Source: Bordetella genomosp. 11 (GTDB lineage: Bacteria; Pseudomonadota; Gammaproteobacteria; Burkholderiales; Burkholderiaceae_B). Taken from it: a stretch of DNA of 64,000 bases. The translations under genes were made by a program, and so were the position numbers. The notes beneath the pieces are model-generated. The model saw only the letters and a program-made list of their open reading frames with translations, searched no databases and was not told where the DNA came from. The DNA lies in NCBI RefSeq assembly GCF_002261215.1, contig NZ_NEVS01000004.1, positions 372,001 to 436,000 of the forward strand, read 5' to 3'. Below, in pieces: positions 54,450 through 63,435 of this stretch. Each line of letters opens with the position of its first letter. Within the stretch, counting starts at the first letter, position 1.

Positions 54450-54540
54450 GGCGGCACCCGGCGACCTGCAGCGCGCAAGGGCGGCGATGGAGGCCGTCGC
54501 GCGGCCTTCCGGCCATCGTGGCCGGCGGATACAGGTCGGA

Positions 54541-54855
54541 TCAGGGAATGGGCAGTTTCAAGGTGTGTGCCTCGGGGTCCGCCTCGAAGCCCGTCACCGC
54601 GAATTCCCTTGCTTCCATATAGCCTTCGGCGTGGAAGCGGACATGCGTCGGCGACCATGAAAAATCGGCCAGCCGCGCGACATCGACGCCTCGCGCGATG
54701 AGATAGCCCGGTGCCGTTCCGTCGTCGCGAGACGGCGGAATGTCGCTGGGCGGTTGCCACGAGACCGATTCGCAGGGCACCGTTGCCTGACGTTCGGCCT
54801 GGCCGGCCCGGTCGCGGGCGATCAAGGTAATTTCGTGTGTTTTCCAGTGTTCCAT
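54541..54855 (-). CDS. Small hypothetical protein (104 residues)
   Basis: The frame begins at ATG 54855 and encodes [26 protein letters not shown]..., a hydrophilic protein with no signal peptide or membrane helix. Its composition and order (balanced charges, Trp-rich SVSWQPP and [10 protein letters not shown] segments, ending HTLKLPIP) look like a real globular protein rather than GC-rich noise. I recognise no family. There is no clear Shine-Dalgarno sequence, so the start is uncertain. It faces the KGG gene tail to tail and is divergent from the ohr gene. Confidence 0.5.
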   Translation of the reverse strand: MEHWKTHEITLIARDRAGQAERQATVPCESVSWQPPSDIPPSRDDGTAPGYLIARGVDVARLADFSWSPTHVRFHAEGYMEAREFAVTGFEADPEAHTLKLPIP

Positions 54856-55103
54856 GGTGTTGGGCCGCAAGCGCCCGACGCGCGGGCAACGCGTTGCTCG
54901 CGGCAATCGTCGTACCCGACGGCCGGCCGCCGGATGGCGGTTTCCGGGCGACGAGGATCTCGTCCACGGTCGCTCCGCCTTCGGAACAGGATCCCATGGC
55001 GCATGGCGGCGGACCCGGACACGGTCGAACGGTTGAACCGCCAAATGCGCGATCCCGGGTTGGGCCGCCACGGCCAGGTCGTCACGACAAAATAAATCGC
55101 TTG
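54856..55103. other. Intergenic part upstream of ohr
   Basis: No gene was recognised between the hypothetical gene and the ohr operator. The right part (about 55085-55135) is AT-richer and probably carries the ohr promoter. Confidence 0.4.
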
Positions 55104-55114
55104 CAATTGAATTG
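55104..55114. promoter_or_regulatory. OhrR-type operator before ohr
   Basis: CAATT-G-AATTG is a perfect inverted repeat within TTGCAATTGAATTGTGTGC, the type of site bound by OhrR repressors. It lies about 100 bases upstream of the ohr start codon in the AT-rich promoter zone. Confidence 0.6.
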
Positions 55115-55214
55115 TGTGCGATCTAATATTTCTTCCAGGCACCAAACGCCAAGAAATATCAAACCCGGCCAGCGGCCACCCGGCCCGGCTTCCACGACCA
55201 GTAAGGAGTTCGCC

Positions 55215-55640
<426 letters not shown>

Positions 55641-55650
55641 TGGTCCCGGC

Positions 55651-55673
55651 GTACCGGTCCGAAGGGCCGGTAC
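55651..55673 (+). other. Hairpin after ohr
   Basis: GTACCGGTCC and GGGCCGGTAC form a 10-bp stem (one G-T pair) with a GAA loop 10 bases after the ohr stop codon. No T-run follows. Confidence 0.55.
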
Positions 55674-55685
55674 GCGGCGACGGTC

Positions 55686-55730
55686 CCAGCGCGGCGCGGC
55701 TTGCAGGGAATGGCAGCCGCGCCGCGCTGG
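55686..55730 (+). other. Perfect 16-bp inverted repeat between ohr and ohrR
   Basis: CCAGCGCGGCGCGGCT (55686-55701) pairs perfectly with 55715-55730 around a 13-base loop. A stable hairpin in the ohr-ohrR spacer is expected. There is no T-run, so it may act as an attenuator or mRNA-stability element. Confidence 0.7.
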
Positions 55731-55754
55731 CCTATGGATCGCGCACGATTTAAT

Positions 55755-56228
55755 ATGTCCGCTATGTCACATCCCTCTTCATCCCGCGGCGACCCTTATC
55801 TGCTGTTGGAAAACCAGCTGTGTTTCGCGCTGTATTCCACCAGCCTGGCGATGAGCAAGGTCTATCGCAGGCTATTGGCCGACCTGGATCTGACCTACCC
55901 CCAATACCTGGTCATGCTGGTCCTGTGGGAACAGGATGGCCTGACGGTGTCCGCCATCGGCGAACGCCTGTTCCTGGATAGCGCCACGCTGACGCCACTG
56001 CTGAAACGGCTGGAAGCCGCCGGCCTGGTCGAGCGCGCGCGAGCCTCCCGCGACGAGCGGCAGGTGATCGTGTCGCTGACGGAGCAGGGAAGGCAGATGA
56101 AGGCCAAGGCCCGCGCCGTCCCGCCCGGGGTGTTGAACGCAACCGGTTGCAGTGCCGCCGAAGCCGGCGGGATGATCAAGCGGCTGGACGCCCTGCGAGC
56201 TGCGTTGCAGGATTCCACATGCCCATAG
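55755..56228 (+). CDS. ohrR: MarR-family organic hydroperoxide sensor OhrR
   Basis: About 157 residues. The redox-active Cys is in [13 protein letters not shown] near the N-terminus, as in OhrR. The MarR winged helix follows: [47 protein letters not shown] (quoted in part). On oxidation by organic peroxides it would release the ohr operator. Starts at 55755 and 55764 are both possible. It lies after the ohr gene and overlaps the next gntR gene by ten bases, which couples the two regulators. Confidence 0.92.
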   Translation: MSAMSHPSSSRGDPYLLLENQLCFALYSTSLAMSKVYRRLLADLDLTYPQYLVMLVLWEQDGLTVSAIGERLFLDSATLTPLLKRLEAAGLVERARASRDERQVIVSLTEQGRQMKAKARAVPPGVLNATGCSAAEAGGMIKRLDALRAALQDSTCP

Positions 56229-56869
56229 CCAAGCAGAACACGCAGGCCAATCTGGCATACCAGGAGCTGAAAAAACGCATTCTGATGGGGTTCTTCGGCG
56301 CCAGCGACCGCCTGCGCGAAATCGAGGTGGCGGAGCTGCTGGACATGGGCCGCACGCCGGTGCGCGAAGCCCTGAAGCGCCTGGAAGACGAAGGCCTGGT
56401 CACCCACGAACCGCGCCGCGGTTTGGTGGTGACGTCGCTGGACCAGCAATCGGTCACTGAACTCTATGCCATGCGCGAACTGCTGGAAGGCGGCGCGGCA
56501 CGCTTCGCCGCCAAGCACGCCAGCGAAGCGGAAATCGACAACATGGCCCATATCCTGGAGGAAGGCCGGCACGGTGGCGACCCGGTCGCGGCCAATCTGG
56601 CCTTCCACCAATCCATTTACGGCGCCGCCCACAATAAATTCCTGATCCGTGCCTTGCAGTCCCTGACGGATTCCACCTACCTGCTGGGCCGCAGTACGCT
56701 GGAAATGCCGGGGCGCCCGGACGCCGCGCATGGCGAACACCAGGCCATCTACGAAGCCATCCGCGATGGCGACCCCGCGCGCGCCGAGCAGGTGGCGCGC
56801 GAGCATATCCGCAACGCCCTGCTGGAGCGGCTGAAAATCCTGCGCGCCAAGCAGTCGCGCGAGAACTGA
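56219..56869 (+). CDS. GntR-family transcriptional regulator, FCD subfamily
   Basis: The 216-residue regulator has its winged helix in [48 protein letters not shown] (quoted in part) and an FCD domain with [21 protein letters not shown] and [14 protein letters not shown]. It overlaps ohrR by ten bases, but functionally it fits the following cluster (amidohydrolase, Bug protein, aldehyde dehydrogenase). The TTTTTGCATACAAAAA site at 58921 in that cluster is a candidate operator. The effector is probably a sugar acid or its breakdown product, by context only. Confidence 0.88.
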   Translation: MPIAKQNTQANLAYQELKKRILMGFFGASDRLREIEVAELLDMGRTPVREALKRLEDEGLVTHEPRRGLVVTSLDQQSVTELYAMRELLEGGAARFAAKHASEAEIDNMAHILEEGRHGGDPVAANLAFHQSIYGAAHNKFLIRALQSLTDSTYLLGRSTLEMPGRPDAAHGEHQAIYEAIRDGDPARAEQVAREHIRNALLERLKILRAKQSREN

Positions 56870-56882
56870 GGCCGCGCCGGGG

Positions 56883-57707
56883 TCAATCGTAGAGCGCGCG
56901 CGGATTCTGCCGGAGGATGCGCTGGAAATCGGCGTCGCTTACCGAATCTTTCAGCAGGGCCACGAGGTCGCCATAGGGCATGGGCTGCCCGTGCGCAGGG
57001 TCGAAGAACCACGTGTGTGGCCAGTCCGACGCCCATACGATACGTTCCGGGTAGCGGCGCGACAGCTCGCGCAGCAGATCGCCGAAGTGCTCGGCCCAGG
57101 TCGCGACGGGATAACCGTAGCGGTAAAAGCCGGAGGCCTTCAGCCAGACGCGGCCGGTATCCAGCAGGCGGAATACGGCTTCGCGGATTCCGGCATATTC
57201 GGGTCCGCTGGCGGCGCCGCCCAGGTGGTCCACGACCACGTCGGGACCATCCCCATTGCGTATGGCTTCATGGACGGCATCCAGCGCCTGCGGCGACACG
57301 AAAAACTGCGCATGCCAGCCGGCGGCGCGCAGGCGCGGGGCAAGGCGCGTATAGCCGGCCATCCCGTTGCCGCTGCCGGAGACCGCATTGAAGCGCACGC
57401 CGCGCGCGCCCTGCGCGCGCCATTGCAGCAGTTCCGCTTCGCTGGTCTCGTCGGGCACCACCAGCACGCCGCGCGCGCGCCCATTCGATTCGCGCAGGGC
57501 GTCCAGCAGCAGGCTATTGTCGCTGCCATAGACACTGGGCTGGACCAGGACGAAGCGCTCGATGCCCTGTGCCGCGCCGGTGCGCGACAGATCCTGCCAG
57601 GTGCGCACCGGCGGCGCGTAGTGGGAGCCCGGCAGCACGGGGCGGTGCTGGGGGTCGTCGAAAACGTGCGTGTGGCAATCCCAGGCGGGAAGGGCGGGAG
57701 GCGTCAT
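56883..57707 (-). CDS. TIM-barrel amidohydrolase (2-pyrone-4,6-dicarboxylate lactonase-like)
   Basis: The 274-residue amidohydrolase of COG3618 type has the N-terminal His motif [18 protein letters not shown] in the middle and [12 protein letters not shown] near the end. These are characteristic of lactonases in this family (LigI, sugar-acid lactonases). It should hydrolyse a lactone of a sugar acid or dicarboxylate; the substrate cannot be chosen from sequence. It faces the gntR gene tail to tail and lies about 100 bases downstream of the Bug gene on the same strand. Confidence 0.82.
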   Translation of the reverse strand: MTPPALPAWDCHTHVFDDPQHRPVLPGSHYAPPVRTWQDLSRTGAAQGIERFVLVQPSVYGSDNSLLLDALRESNGRARGVLVVPDETSEAELLQWRAQGARGVRFNAVSGSGNGMAGYTRLAPRLRAAGWHAQFFVSPQALDAVHEAIRNGDGPDVVVDHLGGAASGPEYAGIREAVFRLLDTGRVWLKASGFYRYGYPVATWAEHFGDLLRELSRRYPERIVWASDWPHTWFFDPAHGQPMPYGDLVALLKDSVSDADFQRILRQNPRALYD

Positions 57708-57805
57708 GCGCTAACCTCGTTTGGAAAAAGGCGCAGCCGGCGGATGTGCGGCCCAGGCGCCCGGATACCGGCCGGCGAGCGGTATCGGGTTCGCACCGGT
57801 GGGCG

Positions 57806-58792
57806 TCAATCCAGCTTGACGCCGGTTTCCTTGATGATTTCCTGGTAGCGGGCGCGTTCGGCACCGAGGAATTGCGTGAATTGCTCGACGGAGTTCGGCT
57901 TCACCACGGCGCCTTCCGCTTCCAGCCGCTCGCGGGTCTGCGGATCCGCGATGATGGCGTTGACCTCGGTATTCAGCTTCTGGATGACGTCCGCCGGCGT
58001 CCCCTTGGGCGCGAACAGTCCGCCCCACAGGCTGAAGGAGAAGCCGGGCAGGCCGGATTCGGCCACCGTCGGCACCTTCGGCAGCGCCGGCGAGCGTTCC
58101 AGCGTGGAGACCGCGATCGGCTTCAGTGTGCCGCTCTTGAAGTGCGGCAGTACGCCCGGGGCGCCGGAAAAGAACATGTCGACGTGATTGCCCAGCAAAT
58201 CGCTGAGGGCGGCGCCGCCGCCCTTGTACGGAACGTGCGTCAGCTTGGCGCCCGTCTTCAGCGCCAGTGCCGCGGCGGCCAGGTGTCCGGGCGTACCGGT
58301 CCCGGACGAGGCGTAGTTAAAGCCCGACGGACGCTGTTTGCTTTGGGCGATCATCTCCTGGACGGTGTTGAAGGTCGCCGTGGGGTGCGCGGACAGGACC
58401 AGCGGCGAATCGCCCACCAGGACCACGGGCAGCAGGTTTTCCGGCTTGTAGTTCAGCGTGGTGGAGAGCAGCGGGGTAACGATGATTTCGCCGGTTTGTC
58501 CCAGCAGCAGGATGCTGCCGTCCGCGGGGGCGTCGGCGACGTAGCGGGCACCGATGGCGCCGCTCGCGCCAGGGCGGTTCTCGACGATAAAGGTCTGGCC
58601 CAGCCGGGAAGTCAATTTTTCCGCGATCAGGCGCGCGAAGACGTCGCCGGAGCCGCCCGGCGCGTAGGGAACGATGATGCGGACGGTCTTGTCCGGATAG
58701 GCGGCCTGCGCCGCGGCGGGCATGCCCAGGATCGCGGCGGCGCAGAACGCGGCCGCCAGAAAGTGGCGCCTGGCCCGGGGGAATGGCTTCAT
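57806..58792 (-). CDS. Bug-family tripartite tricarboxylate transporter substrate-binding protein
   Basis: The 328-residue periplasmic protein has a signal peptide (HFLAAAFCAAAILGMPAAAQA) and mature start AYPDKTVRIIVPYAPGGSGDVFARL. VENRPGASGAIGARYV and NYASSGTGTPGHLAAAAL are also family patterns. Third orphan Bug protein of the window. It is divergent from the ALDH gene across an AT-rich intergenic region with a GntR-type operator. It would bring the substrate, perhaps a sugar acid, to the aldehyde-dehydrogenase route. Confidence 0.92.
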   Translation of the reverse strand: MKPFPRARRHFLAAAFCAAAILGMPAAAQAAYPDKTVRIIVPYAPGGSGDVFARLIAEKLTSRLGQTFIVENRPGASGAIGARYVADAPADGSILLLGQTGEIIVTPLLSTTLNYKPENLLPVVLVGDSPLVLSAHPTATFNTVQEMIAQSKQRPSGFNYASSGTGTPGHLAAAALALKTGAKLTHVPYKGGGAALSDLLGNHVDMFFSGAPGVLPHFKSGTLKPIAVSTLERSPALPKVPTVAESGLPGFSFSLWGGLFAPKGTPADVIQKLNTEVNAIIADPQTRERLEAEGAVVKPNSVEQFTQFLGAERARYQEIIKETGVKLD

Positions 58793-59117
58793 GGCTTGTC
58801 TCCTGCGAGGGGCCGCTAGCCGGCGGCCTCAAGGGTCGTGTAAGAAGGGGTTCATCGTTCCCCGCGATCGGACCGCACGTTCGCCCCACCGCCGGGAATT
58901 CAAGAATCGATTTTTATATATTTTTGCATACAAAAATATGTGGAACAAACGGTCCGGTCTATCGCTGCCGCAGCGCGCTGCGGCGGGGCGGGCGGTGGCC
59001 CCCGATCCCGAAGCACGATAGCGGTATCATCATCGGTTCGCGGCGTATCGGCTGCGCGACCCGCCGGCATGGCGGCGCCCGGCCTCCGGATCGCAAAAGA
59101 ATCAAAGGAGAGAGAAC
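58793..59117. other. Intergenic control region between the Bug and dehydrogenase genes
   Basis: The stretch is AT-rich around 58900-58950, against a GC-rich background, and carries the operator-like site at 58921. No gene was seen. AAAGGAG at about 59104-59110 is the Shine-Dalgarno sequence of the dehydrogenase gene. Confidence 0.55.
58921..58936. promoter_or_regulatory. GntR-type operator candidate
   Basis: TTTTTGCATACAAAAA is a palindrome at 14 of 16 positions with the GCATAC/GTATGC centre of FCD-type operators. It lies between the divergent Bug and aldehyde dehydrogenase genes and could control both. Confidence 0.55.
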
Positions 59118-60701
59118 GTGAACAGCCCCATTACCGGTGAAATCCTCATCGGCCAGCGCGCCGTCGATAACGGCCAGCGGACGCTGAAGGCAGTGAACCC
59201 GGCCACCGGCGAAACGCTGGCGCCCGATTTCGCCCAGGCGGGCCCCGCCGAGGTCGAGCAGGCCTGCGCGCTGGCGTGGGCCGCCTTCGACGCCTACCGT
59301 GAAACCTCGCTGGAAGACCGTGCCCGCTTCCTGGAAGCCATCGGCGAGCAGATCATGCAGGCGGGCCAGCCGCTGATCGATCGCGCGGTGGCCGAAACCG
59401 CGCTGCCGCCGGCGCGCATCGAAGGCGAACGTGCCCGCACGGTCGGGCAGTTGCGGTTGTTCGCGCAAGTCGTGCGCGCCGGGGAATTCCTGGACGTGCG
59501 CGTGGATCCGGCGATGCCTGACCGCCAGCCCCTGCCGCGCCCCGATCTCCGCCTGCGCAATATCGCGCTGGGGCCGGTCGCGGTGTTCGGCGCCAGCAAT
59601 TTCCCGCTGGCATTCTCCGTGGCGGGCGGCGACACCGCTTCCGCCTTGGCGGCGGGCTGCCCCGTCGTGGTCAAGGGCCATCCCGCGCATCCCGGCACCG
59701 GCGAACTGGTAGGCCGCGCCATCCAGGCCGCGGCGCGCGAATGCGGTATGCCCGAAGGCGTGTTTTCGCTGTTGCTGGGCGGTATCGAAACGGGCGCGGC
59801 GCTGGTCCGGGACGAGCGCGTCAAGGCGGTGGGGTTCACCGGTTCGCGGGGCGGCGGTCTGGCGCTGGTCGACATCGCGTCCAAGCGGCGCGAACCCATC
59901 CCGGTCTTCGCCGAAATGAGCAGCATCAATCCGGTTTTCCTGTTCCCGGCTGCGCTGGCCGCACGCGCCGCCGACCTGGGCAAGGCGTTCGTCGGCTCCC
60001 TGACCATGGGCGCGGGGCAGTTCTGCACCAACCCCGGCATCGTGGTCGCCCTGGAAAGCCCGGACCTGGATCGCTTCCTGAAGGCTGCCGACGAGGCGTT
60101 GTCCGCGCACGTTCCCAGCGCGATGCTTACGCCCGGTATCCATGGCGCGTATGAGAAAGGCGTGCAGGCGCTGGAAAAGGCCGAGGGCGTGCAGGTATGT
60201 GCTCGCGGCGGCGCCGGCGAAGGCCCGAACCGTGGCCGCGCGGCGCTGTTTTCGACGTCCATCGGCAACTTCCTCGCGCAGGACGCGTTGCAGCACGAGG
60301 TCTTCGGCGCATCGAGCATGGTGGTGCGCTGCAAGTCGATCGACGATATGCGCCAGGTCGCCGAACGCATCGAGGGCCAATTGACCGTCACCCTGCATCT
60401 GGAAGAGGCGGACTACGAATTGGCGCGATCGCTGGTGCCGGTCCTGGAACGCAAGGCCGGCCGCATCCTGGCCAACGGCTGGCCGACCGGCGTGGAAGTG
60501 GCGCATGCCATGGTGCATGGCGGGCCGTTCCCGGCCACATCCGATAGCCGGTTTACGTCGGTCGGCACGCTGGCGATCCGCCGCTTCCTGCGGCCCGTCA
60601 GCTATCAGGCCCTGCCCGCGCAACTGCTGCCGGAGTCGCTGCGCCCGGAAAACCTGGCACGGATTCCCCGTCTGGAAGACGGCAAGCGCCTGTTGCCCTA
60701 A
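59118..60701 (+). CDS. Alpha-ketoglutaric semialdehyde (2,5-dioxovalerate) dehydrogenase-type ALDH
   Basis: The 527-residue aldehyde dehydrogenase of the NADP-preferring branch has GFTGSRGGG (cofactor), catalytic Glu in [11 protein letters not shown] and catalytic Cys in [10 protein letters not shown], and the C-terminal [17 protein letters not shown] motif. This set of motifs matches 2,5-dioxovalerate dehydrogenases, which finish hexarate/pentonate (sugar acid) breakdown to 2-oxoglutarate. AAAGGAG precedes the start. With the lactonase-like amidohydrolase and Bug protein it forms a sugar-acid-like catabolic unit; the dehydratase steps are not in the window. Confidence 0.88.
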   Translation: MNSPITGEILIGQRAVDNGQRTLKAVNPATGETLAPDFAQAGPAEVEQACALAWAAFDAYRETSLEDRARFLEAIGEQIMQAGQPLIDRAVAETALPPARIEGERARTVGQLRLFAQVVRAGEFLDVRVDPAMPDRQPLPRPDLRLRNIALGPVAVFGASNFPLAFSVAGGDTASALAAGCPVVVKGHPAHPGTGELVGRAIQAAARECGMPEGVFSLLLGGIETGAALVRDERVKAVGFTGSRGGGLALVDIASKRREPIPVFAEMSSINPVFLFPAALAARAADLGKAFVGSLTMGAGQFCTNPGIVVALESPDLDRFLKAADEALSAHVPSAMLTPGIHGAYEKGVQALEKAEGVQVCARGGAGEGPNRGRAALFSTSIGNFLAQDALQHEVFGASSMVVRCKSIDDMRQVAERIEGQLTVTLHLEEADYELARSLVPVLERKAGRILANGWPTGVEVAHAMVHGGPFPATSDSRFTSVGTLAIRRFLRPVSYQALPAQLLPESLRPENLARIPRLEDGKRLLP

Positions 60702-60806
60702 GCAGGAAAGGGCGTCCCGCCTGCGCCGCGCGGATCGCGCGCGGCGGGTAATGACGGCCCGCCGGCCGCGAAGTCCCGCGACGTTTCTCGCTGGGCGCGC
60801 GGCCGG

Positions 60807-62594
60807 TCAGTGCGTGCCGGCGGCGCCCTGGTCCACTTTGTCGGGCCAGTCCGCCAGGGCGGGGGCCGAGGTTTCCACCCCTGGCCGTGCTGCCCGGACG
60901 GGGGCGCCAGGGTGGGCGATGTGCGAGTCGGCCGGTGCCGGCGCCACTATCGCCGCCGGCGCTGGCGACGTTGCCTTGGCGGGACGCGCGCCGCGCAGTC
61001 GCGCCGTCAGATCCGTATCCGGTCGCGCCATCGGGCGGCTCGATCCGCTTATCGGGTGCGCCGAATCCGATGCGGAATGCGGGGGCACGGCGGCCGCCGC
61101 GTTTGCCGGCGGCCCGCTGACCGGCGGGGGCGACGCAGCCGATCCATTCGATCCATTCACATTCGACCCGTTCGATGCATTCGAGCCGTTCGACGTTTTC
61201 GATCCATTCGGGCCGTCCGGCCCGCTGTCGGCATGTGCCGCGTTGGCGCGCGCGGCCTGGACGCGCAGGCGGCGGATCTGTTCGTCCAGCGGCTGCAAAC
61301 GGGCACCCGTGGTGTAGACGAAGCGCTCCATGACGATGTGTCCATCCGCATGTCCGCTATATCCCAGGTAGACGCCCAGCGTGGCCTGGTGGTCCAGATT
61401 GCGGTATTCGATGTTGCCGAAGGGCGTCGGCACCTGCAGGCGGGGAAAGGCGGCAGCCAGCGCCTCGCGGTCCGCCGAACCGGCCCGCTTCAATCCTTCG
61501 GCGATCGAGCGCAGCGCGGAATAGCCGAGTACCGCCGCCATGCCGGGCGCGTCGCCGTACCGGTCGCGATAGGCCTGCACGAAAGCCTGGTTTTCCGGTG
61601 TGTCGACCGTATCGCGAGGGTAGCCCGTGATGATCCACCCGTCGGGCAGCATGCTGCCCGGCGACGGTGCATCGGGCATCGCCGCATCGGTATCGTTCAG
61701 GGCATCCAGGTTTTCCGGGTCTCCCAGCGACAGCGACACCACGCCCACGCCATCGAACAGATGCGCGGCCAGTCCGGCGCGCGCCAGGCTTGCCAGTTGG
61801 GCGCCGGTCAGCGTATTGAAGATCGCCTCGGGTCGCGCGGCGCTCAGTGCCGCCACCGTGGCCGCCGCGTCGAACTTGCCGGCGGGGACGGCCAGCTCGT
61901 CGACGAATTCGGTCTTGGATTGGAAGGTCTTCACCAGGCCTTTGAAGGCCTCCGCCACGGCGCGATCCGATTCGGTGTCCTGGTAGACCAGCGCCCAGCG
62001 CAGTTTGCGCAGCCCCAGCGCCTTGGGCGCGACGGCCGCGGCCTGCATCCAGGCGGCCGGCCGCAGGCGGAAGGTATAGCGGTTGCCTTCCTGCCACGTC
62101 AGCCGTTGTGTCAACGGCGCGACCGCCAGATACAGGACCTTGCCGCTATCCGCGTAACGGGATAGTGCCATGCCCACTTCGGACGAATAACCGCCGAACA
62201 GGGCGACCACGCCGTCCTTTTCCACCAGCGTCTGGGCCGCTCGCACGGCCTCGTCGGGATCGCCATGGTCTTCGCGCGAGCGGATCTCCAGCTTGCGCCC
62301 CAGCACGCCGCCTTCCGCGTTGATTTGCGCCAGCGCCAGCATCCAGCCACGCCGATAGGGCTCGGAAAAGCCGGGCAGCGTCTTGCATGTGTTGATTTCG
62401 CCGATGCGCAGCGCAGGCGGGACGGGCGGTGCCGCGGCCGTGCGGGACGGCTTGGCCGCGCCGGCGGCCAGGACAGGCGCGGCATGCGCGAACAACACGC
62501 AGGCTGCGAGCAGGATGGCGCAGCCTGCGAGGACGCGCGCCGCGCGCGGCAGCAGCCGGCCGCACCAGGCGGCACGGCGAAAAAAAACCGACAT
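60807..62594 (-). CDS. Branched-chain-amino-acid-type periplasmic binding protein with Asn-Gly-Ser-rich tail
   Basis: About 595 residues. A signal peptide (about residues 1-45) precedes a type I periplasmic binding fold (Peripla_BP_6) with LRIGEINTCKTLPGFSEPYRRGWMLALAQINAEGG (quoted in part) and VALFGGYSSEVGMALSRYA. The domain ends near residue 450. The last 145 residues are low-complexity, with several Asn-Gly-Ser triplets (61135-61215), then Pro/Ala-rich. No ABC transporter subunits lie nearby, so it may be a sensor or have another role. The ATG at 62594 falls inside a terminator-like hairpin, so the start (62594, or 62630 or 62657) is unsure. Confidence 0.75.
   Translation of the reverse strand: MSVFFRRAAWCGRLLPRAARVLAGCAILLAACVLFAHAAPVLAAGAAKPSRTAAAPPVPPALRIGEINTCKTLPGFSEPYRRGWMLALAQINAEGGVLGRKLEIRSREDHGDPDEAVRAAQTLVEKDGVVALFGGYSSEVGMALSRYADSGKVLYLAVAPLTQRLTWQEGNRYTFRLRPAAWMQAAAVAPKALGLRKLRWALVYQDTESDRAVAEAFKGLVKTFQSKTEFVDELAVPAGKFDAAATVAALSAARPEAIFNTLTGAQLASLARAGLAAHLFDGVGVVSLSLGDPENLDALNDTDAAMPDAPSPGSMLPDGWIITGYPRDTVDTPENQAFVQAYRDRYGDAPGMAAVLGYSALRSIAEGLKRAGSADREALAAAFPRLQVPTPFGNIEYRNLDHQATLGVYLGYSGHADGHIVMERFVYTTGARLQPLDEQIRRLRVQAARANAAHADSGPDGPNGSKTSNGSNASNGSNVNGSNGSAASPPPVSGPPANAAAAVPPHSASDSAHPISGSSRPMARPDTDLTARLRGARPAKATSPAPAAIVAPAPADSHIAHPGAPVRAARPGVETSAPALADWPDKVDQGAAGTH
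61135..61215 (-). repeat. Tandem Asn-Gly-Ser coding repeat in the binding-protein tail
   Basis: Imperfect 9- and 12-base repeats built on TCGAAT/TCGAAC plus GGA/GGG encode a run of Asn-Gly-Ser units. This is unlike the rest of the gene and may expand or contract. Confidence 0.6.
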
Positions 62595-62603
62595 CGCTGT
62601 CGG
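62580..62603 (-). terminator. Rho-independent terminator after rpmG, overlapping the binding-protein start
   Basis: On the minus strand CCGACA and TGTCGG form a stem with a 4-base loop and are followed by eight T. It lies about 90 bases past the rpmG stop codon. The ATG at 62594-62592 sits in the loop and stem, and the T-run encodes Phe-Phe of the binding protein. Confidence 0.75.
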
Positions 62604-62693
62604 CTTTTCTTCCTGGAAACCCGGGGTCATCTCGGCGTGCTCGATAGTAATCCGCATGGCGGCGGGCGCGTCGCGCGATGGGCCCGGCGGCTC

Positions 62694-62864
62694 TTACTTG
62701 AGCTTGGTTTCCTTGTAGTCCACATGCTTGCGCGCGACCGGATCAAATTTCTTGATCAGCATTTTTTCCGGCATCGTGCGCTTGTTCTTGGTCGTGGTGT
62801 AGAAGTGTCCCGTGCCGGCGGTCGATTCAAGCTTGATCTTTTCGCGGGTGCCTTTGGAAGCCAT
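62694..62864 (-). CDS. rpmG: 50S ribosomal protein L33
   Basis: The 56-residue protein reads [21 protein letters not shown] and then [21 protein letters not shown], ending in KETKLK. It is the Cys-free form of L33, so it needs no zinc. It is read leftward, 35 bases after rpmB, as in nearly all proteobacteria. A strong terminator at 62580-62603 follows. Too short for many gene callers but unambiguous by sequence. Confidence 0.97.
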   Translation of the reverse strand: MASKGTREKIKLESTAGTGHFYTTTKNKRTMPEKMLIKKFDPVARKHVDYKETKLK

Positions 62865-62899
62865 GTCGTACTCCTGGATAGTCTGGGGGCGGGGCTAGC

Positions 62900-63136
62900 T
62901 TAGATCGAGTCGCCGCGCGCGCGCATTTCGGCCAGAACGGCGTCAATGCCCTTCTTGTCGATGGTGCGCAGGGCCTTGGTGCTGACACGCAAGGTGATCC
63001 AGCGGTTTTCGCTTTCCACGAAGAAACGACGCGATTGCAGATTGGGCAGGAAACGACGCTTGGTCTTGTTGTTCGCGTGGGAAACGTTGTTGCCCACCAT
63101 CGGGCGCTTGCCCGTTACTTGGCATACGCGTGCCAT
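62900..63136 (-). CDS. rpmB: 50S ribosomal protein L28
   Basis: The 78-residue protein reads [40 protein letters not shown] and ends [10 protein letters not shown]. It is a structural protein of the large subunit. The ATG at 63136 gives the conserved N-terminus; three extra residues upstream are unlikely. It is co-transcribed with rpmG from the promoter at 63375-63403, leaving a leader of about 230 bases. Confidence 0.98.
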   Translation of the reverse strand: MARVCQVTGKRPMVGNNVSHANNKTKRRFLPNLQSRRFFVESENRWITLRVSTKALRTIDKKGIDAVLAEMRARGDSI

Positions 63137-63374
63137 GAATTGCACCTCGGAAATTCAATGCTTGCCGCGTATGGGTCGGAAGACGGGAGCCTATAGCCGC
63201 CGGCGGATGCCGGCCATCCCGTGGTTCCAGGATGCGGACCGTTGCCAAGGTACCCGACTGGATGGTTTTGCCATCACGCTGTCGTTCCGTACCTGAAGCA
63301 TTCGGCCTCAGTGCTTGTGCCCGCCGCCCCCTCCAATTACGCATCGGCGGGGTGGAAGTGCCCGGCTACAAAGC

Positions 63375-63403
63375 ATAGTAGCTGGCACGGGTAAATGTGT
63401 AAG
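63375..63403 (-). promoter_or_regulatory. Sigma70 promoter of rpmB-rpmG
   Basis: On the minus strand CTTACA (63403-63398) and TACTAT (63380-63375) are 17 bases apart. It points at rpmB, 230 bases downstream; the gap contains no gene I can support. Confidence 0.55.
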
Positions 63404-63435
63404 CCTGCGATTCTACTACGAAAAAAGCCGGCGAA

